A stretch of DNA of 64,000 nucleotides from Acanthaster planci (Eukaryota > Echinodermata > Asteroidea > Valvatida > Acanthasteridae), in the NCBI RefSeq assembly GCF_001949145.1, contig NW_019091360.1:742440-806439 (forward strand). The letters run 5' to 3'. The notes below the pieces were generated by a model. That model worked only from the letters and a program-made list of their open reading frames with translations. It did not search any database and was not told the DNA's origin. A program made the translations under genes and the position numbers. The stretch's first letter is position 1; each line of letters opens with the position of its first letter. Below are positions 1 to 13,100 of this stretch, in pieces.

Positions 1-1086
1 TCCTTTTTAGTAAATCATGATATATCCTGTACTCTTTCCATCACTTCATGTACACTGGCATTATAAGCTGACAGTTTACATGTATAGCTGCATGTATGGA
101 AACTGGACTTCTGTAACACAAATGCAGTGGACATAATGCAGCATATCACTGGCAGCCACTAGGGCATATTGATATTGATGTGTTTAAAGTAGGCATACAA
201 TATTTATAGTGATGTCGAACAATTGCTGGGAGCAAAAAAATGCTAATGCTGCATTCCATTAGATAGTCCCTGAAAACAGTGAAGGTAATGCGCATGGACT
301 GGGAATTTCAGATGTGAAATGCCTCATTAACCACTGCATGTAACGTACATGTAAGAAGGAAATATGGCCTCCATTTTCTTTGTACATGAATGCAAGCATG
401 GAGCAGAAGAGTACATGTACATGTACTGTAGAATGCTGCTGAATTAGATGATTTGCTAGTTTTGCTACTTCTTATTTTGGCCCTGCATTTCCTTGAATTT
501 CTGCTAGTAATTGTGGCCAGTTGCTTTCAAGTTTACACCCTTGAGATCCACAGAATGCATGAAATATGTCAATGTTATTTACTGGTAAATGAACATGTAA
601 ATGAGTCATTCCATCCCACACACGAGACCTTTTTGTCTGTGGCTCTTTTGTTTTGTAAAATAGTCACTGGAATCTAGAGCAGATACATGTAAGTTAGTCA
701 GTTTGAGTGGAGCAAAGGCTTTCCAGCTGCACTGGTAATATTACGCACTGTGAATTGAATTGTTACACATAACATGGTGAGATTTGTGTTTGATATCTCT
801 GTTAAGGTGTTTTACTGAAAGAAGTTGATACTAAACACGAAAAATGGGTATTTTGAGGGATATCTTTAGGCAGACACAAGACTGTCTGCTGTTGAGCCTT
901 AAAAACCACCAGCGATTATTCTGTGAATATTTGATTTTCATCCATTCTCACCTCTGACATAAGTTGTCATCCATTCACATGACAACTTTGAGAATATTAG
1001 GATTGAAATGTAATGGAAGCCTTAATACAGGTACATTTTCCAGTACATGTACTTCAGTAATGATTTGAAGTCACTTACCATTACAG
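1..1086. other. Upstream intron of LARP4 (no gene seen)
   Basis: There is no phase-compatible La-family exon here. The sequence is AT-rich, with several copies of the ACATGTA motif, for example near 413-427. Because the exon at 1087 starts mid-codon, this is most simply intron sequence; the initiator exon is outside the window. Confidence 0.6.
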
Positions 1087-1171
1087 CTGATGACCTGTTG
1101 CAGCAAGAATTACCTAAAGGGGAAGATCTTCGTAAACTATTGCAACGCCAGTTGGAGTACTATTTCTCAAG
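1087..1171 (+). CDS. LARP4: LARP4 exon a: start of La motif
   Basis: The acceptor is TTACAG and the donor is CAAG/GTTAGT. The exon enters with two bases of a split codon, so coding sequence lies further upstream. It encodes a charged helix ending [10 protein letters not shown], the first half of the La-motif hallmark; the Arg codon is completed in the next exon. Confidence 0.93.
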
Positions 1172-4100
1172 GTTAGTCAGTTTTTGCATGTGATTAAGTT
1201 GAATTGGCACTTCATTGTCAATTAGAGGAGTTTTAGGGAGTCATTTTAATGGATTTAGTAGTGTGCCTTGAAAAACAGGAAGGAATCAATATACTGGGTG
1301 ACAAACACAAACATTTGAAGTTTCGCTTTTGCTTTTTAAGTTTTTACATTGTTACCACAGTGTAATAAAAGGATAAGCTGAGCCGATAGACACATGTATT
1401 GTTTACAGCTTATTATATTCGACCAGTGCTAATTGCACATTATTCCTCCCACCCAAACTCACCTGTCCCATGGCCAATCTCTTTGCCACTTGACATTCAA
1501 GTAAAGGCATCCATTTTAAGTACCCGGTACATGTATAATATTTTTATAAAGCCACTTACGGTATAGTACCTGCTCGCATGCATATTGGCCCATGTATTAA
1601 GTACACGGTGATGATAGAAGTTAACATTTCTGGCTGACCTACCAGTGAGTATTTTGCAGGATTGGTAGATTAGATTCATAAAGGTGGTATCAAACTGACC
1701 ACAAGGCATCAGTGGAGAACTCCCTAAGGCCAAGAAGTGGGAAGCATTAACCCCAAAAATTGGCCTTTACAAGGAAACAACCATTGAAAGGTTGCTTATT
1801 TTCTTTTTATTCAGGTAGCTGAGAAAAAACCTACAAGATTATCAGACATTTGATTTATTTGAAATTGAGTGTTGGCTACAGAGTTATTAAAATATTTTTT
1901 AAATTTTTTTTTACCAAGGGAATTGGATCATTGGACAGGTGGCACAAGTGAAATTTCAGGTTTTTCCATCAGTATTGCCAGAGGCCAGGACAATCAGGGC
2001 CTACATGTATACACTCTGGAAATCTCCCTCCCCCAACACACACAGCACAATGCATGTCTAGAGCATCAGGCATTGCTTTGGATATTATGTCATATTTTCA
2101 GATAAGATTGTCTTGATTTCATTGAATTTTGGGGGCTTTTTGTGGGAGGGGAGGATTACTCGGAGACACCAGGACTAATGACTGGTACATTTGTAAAGTT
2201 TTATTTTTTATGGGCCTTGTGGATTTTTAGTGAAGATTTTATAAAATATTTGGTTGCTATGTTATATGCTGATATCCATTGTGTTTGTCTAGGGGAAGTC
2301 TATGACTCTACTGCCCATTATTTATTTAGGCTTCATTGATACCAAGTGATGCTTTTAGGCATTACTTTTTACATGGGGGACAAATATTTTGAAAAGTCTG
2401 GTATTGACAGAGCCTACAGAAACATAGGAACTCTCCTTCCTACCAGTAGCAATTATGTTTGGTACCATCCTGGATCCCCAAATGAAACTGCTCAACTGAA
2501 CAGATTGCAAATGACATACATCTACTCATTTTAAAGAGACTCATTCCTTATTGAGATGCCATAAAACCGTGATTATTACTTGCTGACTGGTGATTTTAAA
2601 AATGGCCATTTTTTATATTCCTTTTCTGTCATTGTTTACCACTCAGACTACACAACAGAAATTCATATGAACAAATCTGGTCCGTGTTTTTGCAATCTTT
2701 ACACTTCGGCTAGGTGAACATGTGCAGTAAATAATGAACTCTGGTAAACATTGGGCGTGATGTGAAAAGTTGTTCAGACTTTGACATCTGATTTATGTTA
2801 CATTGCACATGTGTAAAGATTCGTGTTGTAGTACAAATGTGGCTAAGTGTTGTGTCTATCAACCATGGGACACTCTAAATTTTATCCATTCATTTCAACA
2901 TCAGCCACACTGGAGTGCAAAATCTAGTTTTATGTCCTGTATCACAGAGAGAAAAACCCAGGTACATGTACCAGCACGATTTGCAATTCTCCAGTGTCTT
3001 TCATGAGCATTTGCTTGTTTAGTAATTTACCCCACATTAGAAGTTGGATTCCAAAAAGAGAATTAGCTGCAATTAACTTGAAGTGTCATAAGGAATTTTG
3101 CCGATATTTGTGTCCTTGTATTCAGACTTTTTCTTGATTTAGCATCCTATTGCCTGGTGCAATTATGCATGGTGCAAAAGTACATATGTAATGCACAAAA
3201 AAATGAAACAGTCACTTAATATTGCTTTTTGGACAGAGCATAGCTGTTCTAATTACAACATGAGCAACATACATGTATTGAAAAAGTACTAACACATGTC
3301 TGTATACCATAATATTTAGAGTATAAGCCACAGCTTATACATGTACGTCCATTCCCCACTGGAAACTGTCTCTGTTGCTTATATGCCGGGTGCCTTATAC
3401 GGCAAAGTTTGAAGGATAAAATCAGTAATAAAAGCCGTGCCCAGGCCACGCATATATGTACCATGTGCATGTGGGATTGTCGTTTACATCTGAAAACTTG
3501 AACCTCAGAGAATAAATAAAAATTTGAGTCGTTTGGATTTCAAGTTATTAGTGGAATTCCCTGAGTCATGGAGTTACGAAACACATACATGTACATGAAA
3601 TGTGTACGTAATCTTAAACTTTAATTACCGTGTGGCAAGATTTCTTAGTGATTATTTTCTCACTGTATATTCAATCTCATGGTATATTTGTTGCAGATAA
3701 ATAATCATTTTACTCAGATTGTTTTATTGTTTTAACGTAAAGATTTCTTTCTACCGTTAAATAAAAATCAACTGCCTCAGCGGTGTACATGTACCTTCAT
3801 GTGGCAGATCGTTCGTCTTTTTGCTGATCATGTTTAGCGTGACATGCCACAATATTTGGGTTTTTTTTTTTCACTTAAGTTTTCTTACACTTTCTGTGGT
3901 CACGTGGTTATTGGAGTCAGCAATTAGACTGTCCATGAATGGGTCTGCGGTAGCAGTCAGGCAACCCTGAAAACAGGGTTTACGAGATTGCAGTGGTGCT
4001 TGCATGCGTGTGTGCCATATCACGTGCAGCATGCATGCAACACAAGAGGTTCCAATGTGATGACTCGAACCAAGGGCTCACGGCAGATTTTTCATTTTTC

Positions 4101-7100
4101 AAGTAAATTGGCAGTTTTTTTTAATCAGTGTCACAAAAACTGGATATAGTGTTGTGGACAGTCACACAGGTATTTTTTTTCATAAAAGCCTATTGTTTTA
4201 GCAAGAAATAGTCAACCTACAAAATAAAGCAAGATCTCATTTACATCCCTGACTGCAAAACTATTGCAGGCTGCTGGAAAAAAGGCAAGCGCTCAAGCAC
4301 AGCCCATGTAGGACCACCATCCAGTCTACAAAATATTTAATTTGTGGACATAAAGTTCACTTTTTGTGGCGACACTCGTTCGCATTTTGCTTTATGCTTA
4401 ATTCCATAAATTAGGGGTCGAAAAGTGTGACATTTTTGTGTCCCTGTTACATCTGACCTTTGTTATTTGACAGAGAAATATCACCAGAATTGATTTCAAA
4501 TTATTACTAGTTGTTTGGCAAGTAATTTGCATTAATTCCTCACTCTTGGGAAATTAGAAAATGTGTTCTGAACTTAAAAAATCATATGTCAGATGTGACA
4601 GGGACACGAAAAAAAATACCCTGGTATTTTTATTAGGATTTCACGTGTAGTGGAACCATTGATGTACTGTACATGCTGTATTGGCACTTCAGCATGCAGT
4701 ACAATGATCTTTGTGGTTGGATCATCAGAACTGCGGTGTGGCTTATACGCTGGTGCAGCTTATACACCGACTTTAAATCTTAATTTGCCAATTTTTGCAT
4801 GCTGTGGCTTATATACCAGACGGCTTGTATTCCAAAACTTACGGTATTCACCCTTATGTATTAATTTGTTCATGTGCACTATTTTGCTCTTCTGCAGGCA
4901 TTTATTTTATGTACACATTTTTATTTCTGCAATGTAATCTGGCTGTCTGTTGCTACATATAGATTTACATTCAAAGGATAAAGGAGGTAGAAAAAGCTAC
5001 AAATGTACATACTTTTGTACTATCAACCCTAGAGGAATTTCGGTCACTCTAGTCACATGTAAATAACTCTTCAGCATTGATATGTATATTTTTACCTGAT
5101 TCCCATGTACATTTCTCTTCGGTTGTCACTGGTCACGTTGTTTGCCCTGGGGTTAGGCATATGGATACATTGATGTACATGTACTACATAGGAATGCAGT
5201 ACAGGAATGCCGTAAGTCTGCACCATAGTGGAAAAATTTGCACATGTACAGTACTTGATGGGATCCTCGGCTGTGAATATTCATGAACAAAATTTAGACT
5301 GTTCTACATCTAAGTAACTTATTATAAATCTGAACCTCAAAACATGCAACAGTATTGACTAGAAATGGCCAATGTCTCTTTCTTTCTTTTGAACATAATA
5401 AGAAAAAAGTTGGCTTATTGAATTTTTCCACTTCATGCAATCCACAGGGAGAACTTGGCAAATGACAGGTATCTTCAGTCCCAGATGGATGCTGACCAGT
5501 ATGTTCCAATTTCTACCATAGCAAACTTCAATGCTGTCAAGAAATTAACCAAGGATATGCCACTTATTGTTGAGGTCCTACGAGGTTAGTTTTCCTGTTG
5601 ATTTTTCTCTGCCGTCAGAGCTGCAAGAAGCAGAATCACTTCCAAAAATGTGGTCCTTAGACAAAAATCCACCATTTCTCATTTCTTAATGCAGTGTCTG
5701 TCATGGTAAATTTATGTACTCGTATGTGAACATAGCTGTAGGAAATGCTTGCCAACATCATTTTAGCTGAAGTGCATGCCTGTGGTGAGGGGTTTACATG
5801 TAGGTATGGTTTTCTTGAAATTGCATATGGATCTGTCTATACTAAATGTTAAAACTTCACACCACCAGCATCCTCTCTTTTAGGCAAAAAGTCCTTAACC
5901 ACTTCATGCCGGGGCATTTTTCAATGTTGATGATGCCGGCATGGCTATCATTTTTTCTGTTTTCAAAATCCTTCAAAAAGTCATTTCATTTAACGGTCGT
6001 TTATAGCCACACAAAGTAATCTTTAGGCACTACTCTAAGTTGACAGGTGACCTTCATTGACGCTCGAGTATTTCAGCCAGGCCTGCAGCCTTGTAAACAG
6101 AGCCCAGATTGTGCGGTGTTGTATAACTGTCTTTTGTTCACAAACCTGGCTCAGTGCACTGGTGACCTCTTTTCAATAGAGGCCAGATTAGCGTGCAGAG
6201 GTGCTGTGTGGCTCATCGCTGAGGTGGTGGAGCGCTTTTGTCCCCGGTGGTAATCCGCTTGCTCTAAATACCCCAAACCCTGGTATACAGTTTCAAAACA
6301 AGGCTGGATTATCACCACTTTTGAGAGTGAAAAATGTTGGTAATGCCCAGCAGCCTGGTCTTTTGTTTGGAGTACGGTCTTTTGTTACAGGGCCCTGTTT
6401 CCTTTGTCGGATTCCGGAGTCCCTGGCAGAAAGTGGTTAAGATTAAACCCACATAACTGCCAAAATACTGCTTTACGTTAACTGCCTGGGGTGTGTTTGA
6501 AATCAGAAGTACGTTGGAGGATTTATCCCCATCACATTATCTGTTATCTGCGGTCTTTCTGGTGTAACAGCCATTAACAGGAAAGCACTTGAGCAAAAAA
6601 GGTAACATTTGGCAGTTGAAAATTCATACTTGTTGTCACTCAGTTGTAACATGTAGTGTGGACAGACCCATATGTTCTCTTTACTTCAAGGAATATGAAT
6701 TATTCTTTTCCTCTAGCTTAACAAACGTTTAATAAGGAATCATATTCCAGAAAAAGTCACCAGTGAGCAAATTGTAATACTTGAGCAATAGTAAGATTGC
6801 CAGTAACAAATGAACTTTAGAACAGTTATTAGAACCAGAGGTTTTGTCCATTTTTCCTTGTATGCTAATCTATACTGGGTTAAATTAGAAATAACATGAA
6901 CATATGCCCATCTAGAACTAGAACATGACAGCAGCTGAGATGTACAGGTTAATTGAACATTCCTATTACTGGCAGCATTTCTTGTAGATCCCATTACGTC
7001 TCTGATTGTGGCATTCTTCTTGTATGTTCACAAACGTCGTGCATAAAAAAGGCACTACTTAATTGGAATATTCTTCATTACAGAATCACCTTGTGTTAAA

Positions 7101-10100
7101 GTGGATGACAAAGGAGAGATGGTCCGACCTAACCACAAGAGATGCACTGTCATCTTAAGAGAGGTTTCAGAGGCAACTCCTCTTGAGGTTTGTTACCTTT
7201 CAATTACACATCAAAATTTATATAATGTCCTTTTATTCTGTGTCTAAAGTTTAGAGGTAGAATGGTATACACATGGGAAAATGGCAAATTCTTTTTTAAG
7301 TTTCACTTTGAAGAATTGTTATATCAGATGGAATTTCCAAGAACTAAATACAGGAGTGCTTCAGGGGGTGCTGCCTCCTGGACACCCCACTGGGGGTTTA
7401 AAGGTTAACTGAAATAAAGATCAATTAGTTCACGTGAAGTTTTTCAAAATAACAATAACTATGTTACCATTTCACAAACATCATAATTTCAATGTGTACC
7501 CCATTAATCATGACCCCAAAATGATTAAAAATGTCCTGCGTTCCCCGCCCACAAAAAATCCCCTTTTGGTCTTTCAAGTTCAAGTTGATTTGATGATGTC
7601 ATCACCAGAATGCCTATAAGTACAGTGTACATGTAAAGTGCATGATCTCACACAGAACATGCAGTATCGAACGCTTGCAGTAGACTTCATTGTGTTCGAT
7701 GTAGCTTGGCCCACAGGCAAACACTGCCTCCATTCAAGGGTGAAATTAAAAGACACAGTCCTAGCTAGCACAGTGTTTGCCTGTGGGCCAAGCTACATCA
7801 AACACAACGTGGTCTGTTGCAAATGTGCGATACTACATGTACTGTGTGCAATCATGCAATGTACACGTACACTGTACATGTAGGGTTCTGGCGATGACGT
7901 CATCAAATCAGCCAGAGAGCGGGTACGGCCAAACAGGGATTTTTGTGGGCGGGGAAAGGCAGGATCTTTTTATTCATTTTGGGGTCATGATTAATGGGGT
8001 ACACATTAAATATATGATGTTTTCGAAATGGTTACGTAGTAATTGTTATTTTGAAATACTTCACCTAAACTAAATGTTTTCTATTTCTGTTAACCTTTAA
8101 AAGCAAGAAATTTGGGAGCAAACTTCCTTACCGGGGCTTTGCTCAGTTTGCAGTGGCAAAAAGGGCCGCATGCGAGAAAGTTCTCCAAGAGCCAACGCCC
8201 ATTGTTCATGAGGCCGTGTCTGAAGTAAGGGTTCTTACTAAACATATTACTCTGTTGTTCATTCAGAACAGTATTTGCAAATTAGTTATTTATACTTGAG
8301 CATCAATCAAGGGGCATAGCCTAGTCGAAGACGTGAATTATGAACTAGAGGAGACCATTTGCTGCAGTGGATGTTGTGGCTCTGTCCACGCAAAGGCATT
8401 TGTGCAAAGGCGCAAGTGATAAGCAGAACTAGCCAGTTTACAGCTGTGATGTGAGTTTTGTGTGACTCAGTAGCCCAGTAGTTCATGTCAAGGAAAACAA
8501 TCTTTGTCAAGAGAATGGTCATGGAGATGGCTGGAGAGAAATGTTAATATAAGTCCTCAAGGACTTGGAAGATATACAGATGCAACCTTATCAGTAGTTG
8601 TCACGATATTGATTGCAATGGACTAATTCCACTTATTTATTGTATTTTACCAATTCCTCCTGTTCTTAGGAAGTGAAAGCACTTTTCACCGGTGAAAACT
8701 GTCCCAAATTTGTCAGCTGCGAGTTTGCACATAACAGCAACTGGTACATCACTTTTGAGTCTGATGCAGATGCTCAGAAGGCGTATCGATACATTCGTGA
8801 GGAGGTTGGAGTGTTTCAAGGGAAGCCTATTATGGTAAGCATAATCACTTCCAAGCTACAAGCTGAAATGATAAAGTTTAGTATACCCATACACTTCCAT
8901 CATAGTCTGCTTTTGGTGGAGTTCACAGTGACAGCTCTCTCACCATAGACCTTTTTATAATAAATTCATAATTATGTATAGGTGCTTGTTTCATTCAATA
9001 TCATGCACTCGGGATGGAAGCAATGTTAAAAGTCTATTTTGTACACCAAAAACCTCATGCCTAGAAGAAATAGCAATAACATTTTGTGAGGAGTTTTGGC
9101 GGAAAAAAGGACTTTGCCATTGTACATTTTCAGTTGGTTACTCATGCATTTTGCTACCATGCCCATTTATGTGTTCCTGCATAAAATGAATTATAAGTGA
9201 AAAGGACCCCAGGGTCAGGTTAATTTGGCAACAGAAGGTTTGCAGCCTTGATTTAAAGCACACGCTGATAAGGACCTTGACAGAAACTGAATGCATTCAA
9301 CTTTATAACTTGATGCACAGGTAGTTTTTAATTTACTTGATTTTTTAAAAGTTCTTGACACCCGGTTCAAGTCTTTACACAATTGTCAGGTAAGTTAACA
9401 CAACAAGGTGGGTCACGTTTGTGACTTGTCTTCTGAGTTTTGGTACATTATCTAATCTGAAGTTCAGGGTTTACTATTGGCGTGTACATGTAGATGGGAG
9501 TACCACAACCGCAGTGTGATTTTTGTTTCCTTCAACAGGCAAGAATAAAGGCTAAGCCACTTCAGAGAATAAACTTCTCCCCCAAGCCATCACCTGTCAA
9601 TGGGTACACCAGCACAGGCCAACAGATGTTCACACAACAGTTTCAGTACCCTCCGTCACATCTCAACAATATCAGTCAGCAGCCTCCACAACAGCAACAA
9701 CAGTCCTCCCAACAGCAACAGCAGCAACAAAGTCAATCGCAGCAGCAGCAGCAGTACCCATTTTATTCTGCAGGAGTTGGACAATCGCAGCAGCAGTGGG
9801 GCGTGACAAGTTCGTCTTATTTTGAGACACCACCAATGGTGAGTGTGCATTTTTGTTTTCAGGGAATATGAAACTTTTTTTTTTTTCCAATTCAGAGAAA
9901 AACTTGAAGATAATTATTTCCTTAGAATTTACCTTGACCGTGCCAAAAATATTTGAGGATTAGAAAAAAATGTTGCCTAACCCTGAAGCAGTTTTAACCA
10001 CTTTTCCTCCTGGAGGAATTGTGCAAAAAGTCTGGCTAACTGTGAACACTGATGGGCTGAAACATCGAGCGAGCCCTAACTCACCTATGGCTGATGTTTA

Positions 10101-13100
10101 AATGTACTCATCCTTAATTATTTTGTACATACAAAGTCCAAGAAGTCTGGAGGCAGGCAGGTATTAAATTTGAATATCATTTGTCCATCACTTAATTAGC
10201 AATTCTATACAAACATAACAGGGCTATATTCAGCAGTTTTAGGGTATTTAGGAGAATGCATGGATTCTAACAATTTGCTTATGAGCAATATTGATGAGAG
10301 CTGAAGTAACCGTTATCTGTAAAAACATAACAAGTACAGTTGTCAATGTTTGACATTGAGTGTGCATTTGTTCAGACTGATGTAAAGGTTGGTTATGGAA
10401 GGCAGTAATGAGTCGTAGTCTGATACGTTTGCTGCTATGTTTGGTTTACAGCAACAGCCTCAGGCCTTTTCTCCTGGTGCCTTCCCTCCTCCACCACCCC
10501 CACCCCCTCCACAGAACAAGTTCCAGGCAGTCAATGTCAATCGACAACATGCATATCAGGGACCTCATTCAAGGTAGGCACAGGTCATTCCTGACCCTTG
10601 GGTAGTTACAAGTAAAGCTACAGTGATTCTTAGACTGAATTGTAGAGTTGCACACCTGACTGAAATACTGTATAGAATTGCTTCATTCTTGACACTTTTT
10701 TGAATGCATGGTTCTGCATACAGTGTCTACTGCTTGATTTTAACTCAAAACTGATGTATTTCCTTGCAAATCGATATTGACTTATACAATGTTGACCGTA
10801 ATCTCTCTGCAATGTGGAAAAGTGATACTGATATTGGAGGACTCTGAACACTTGTTGTTAATAAACAGTAAGGAAGGTAGGTATTTGATAAAAAGGTGAA
10901 GGGCAATATCCAAAAAAGCTGTAAAGCTTCAACAGAAACAGCCTGGACAGAACAAAATACAAACTCTGGGTGATACGGGTAATTCCAGAAATTAGGGGTC
11001 CATTTTTTTGTTGTGTCCCTGTCACATCTGACATGATTTTGCAAGTTCAGAACACATTTTCTAATTTCTATAAGTGGTGAATTAATGCAAATTACCTGTC
11101 AAAGAAATAGTAATGTTTGAAGTCAATTCCATTGATGTGTCCTTACAAAGGTCAGATGTAACAGGGACACAAAAATGTCACACCTTTGGACCCCTGATTT
11201 CTGGAATTACCCATATATGTTCCATCAAGGTGTCCAGTAATTGTAGGATCTGATTTTTCTGCAATATTGACCCTTGAACTTTTTTGCTGTGAATGAAATA
11301 CAGGCCACATCATAAGAGCCATTCACGTACCTCCAGCACGCCTGAGCTGAGGACCACAGACCGTGTCAACAATTCATTGTTCCAAGAAAATTCCATCCAT
11401 CGGTCACACTCAGAGAGACGAACCACTCCCAATGGGCCACAGGTGGTCAGCCCCAGGGGCGTGTTCGACTCACTGCGAGGGGGAGATGTGGCTCCAGAGA
11501 GACGTGATGATCGAGATAGGCGGGATGACAAGGAGAGAGATCGAGACAGGGAGATGACATACAGCAGAAGGAGAGATATACCTCCAGCATCCACTCTGCC
11601 TGTGTCATCATCCTCTACATCAAGAAATCGTTACCAAGATGAATCCCCTAATAGTAGTGCCAATTCCTTACCGCCAAATTCCAGAGGGTATGCTTTATCT
11701 GAGACCGTAATCATGACATTAGTCAAAGTATATATACAGGTACAACTCGGTCATGGTTCATTCCCTTCAGGAGAAAAGGATAGTATGTTAAACAAAACCT
11801 CCATAATTCAAAATGCCCTTGTAGTACCTCAGTTAAAACTCAGTAGTTTGTTCAGCAAATACAACAGAAACAGCTGCCAAAACAGGAAAAGACAGTAAAC
11901 AGATAGTACAACATTTTTATGAGATATCACTTCCTAATACACCTTGTCTTTTCACATTCGGATATGGTGGATACGCTACCACTATGATCAGTCACAATAT
12001 CCAGCCTGTAACTGCCGTAGTTATAGTCTTTGCAATTTGCTGCTCACCCAAATGTGACCTGCAGACAGGCAGTGCAATATGCTGTGTCTGTTTTGGAACC
12101 TTTAGTACAGCTTGCGTTCCTGGCTTTATGCCAATCGCAACAAAGTGCAGCAGAGTAAAACAGCAAGAAGTATAGATTTGCTGTCAGCATGGTGAGCGGT
12201 TTGGCTGGAGCAGACATGTTTAGAGAAGAACTGTTTAGAATCTGACAAAAAGGTTTTTACAGTCCACAAAGAGAAAGGAAAATGTGTCCATCCCCTCCAG
12301 GTATAGCAAGTTACAGTGAGTCAGACTGGAACTCAAAACTGAAACCTCGCTTAACTTGAACTCAGGATGTATCAGGTTTTTCCTCTATTACCTGAGATTT
12401 AACTAGACAAGAGTTTATCTACTGGGTTCATGGAATACTTATTGTTTCCTGCTGGACAGAATTTCATATTTCTGACATGGATACAGGGATACCTGCAACT
12501 ACACCATTGTTGACATATTGTAGATTTCCCCATACACATCTATTTACTTTATATTGCAATAGCTGTATTCAACAACTGCATGTAGCTTTCATCATACAGT
12601 ACCTCAATTCTGTTAGCTTTTGGCTCAATTTGCTCTTAATGAAACCTGTGGAACTCATTGCAGGTCCCGTGTTGGTACCAGCTACCGTGATCGACGGCCT
12701 AGACGAAGGGAAGATGAGCTCCAAAATCGCCGAAATTCTCGGGATATTCGAGACTCACGAGACAAAGAGCAGCTTGCACAAACAGCAAAGGAACTGCCCA
12801 AGGCACCTTCACCACAGATAGACCTTGCCTCCTTCCCACCACTGCCTGGCCGAACGATGATAGAGAGTGAGGGTAGTGACAAGAAGGAAGAGGAAACTAA
12901 CAACAATGACCTAGTCACACCCATGGCTGACATTGTCAAGGGAGTGAAGGATCCTAAGGTAAGAGCAACCATCAGACCATGTCAAGTACAATGTATTGTG
13001 GTACGTAACCACTTCATGCCGGGACATTTTTCAATGTTGATGATGCTGGGCCGGCATGACTATCATTTTTTCCGTTTTCAAAATCCTTCAAAAATTCATC

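Noticed and set aside
8108-8224. Calling the segment a second RRM domain
   Set aside because: The RNP1-like string does not fit the consensus spacing (RGFAQF lacks the usual aromatic positions), so it is kept only as a possible cassette exon.
11304-11898. 201-codon frame running past the LARP4 exon donor
   Set aside because: The part after 11687 is intronic; GTATGC at 11688 and the phase-matched exon at 12664 explain the data better.
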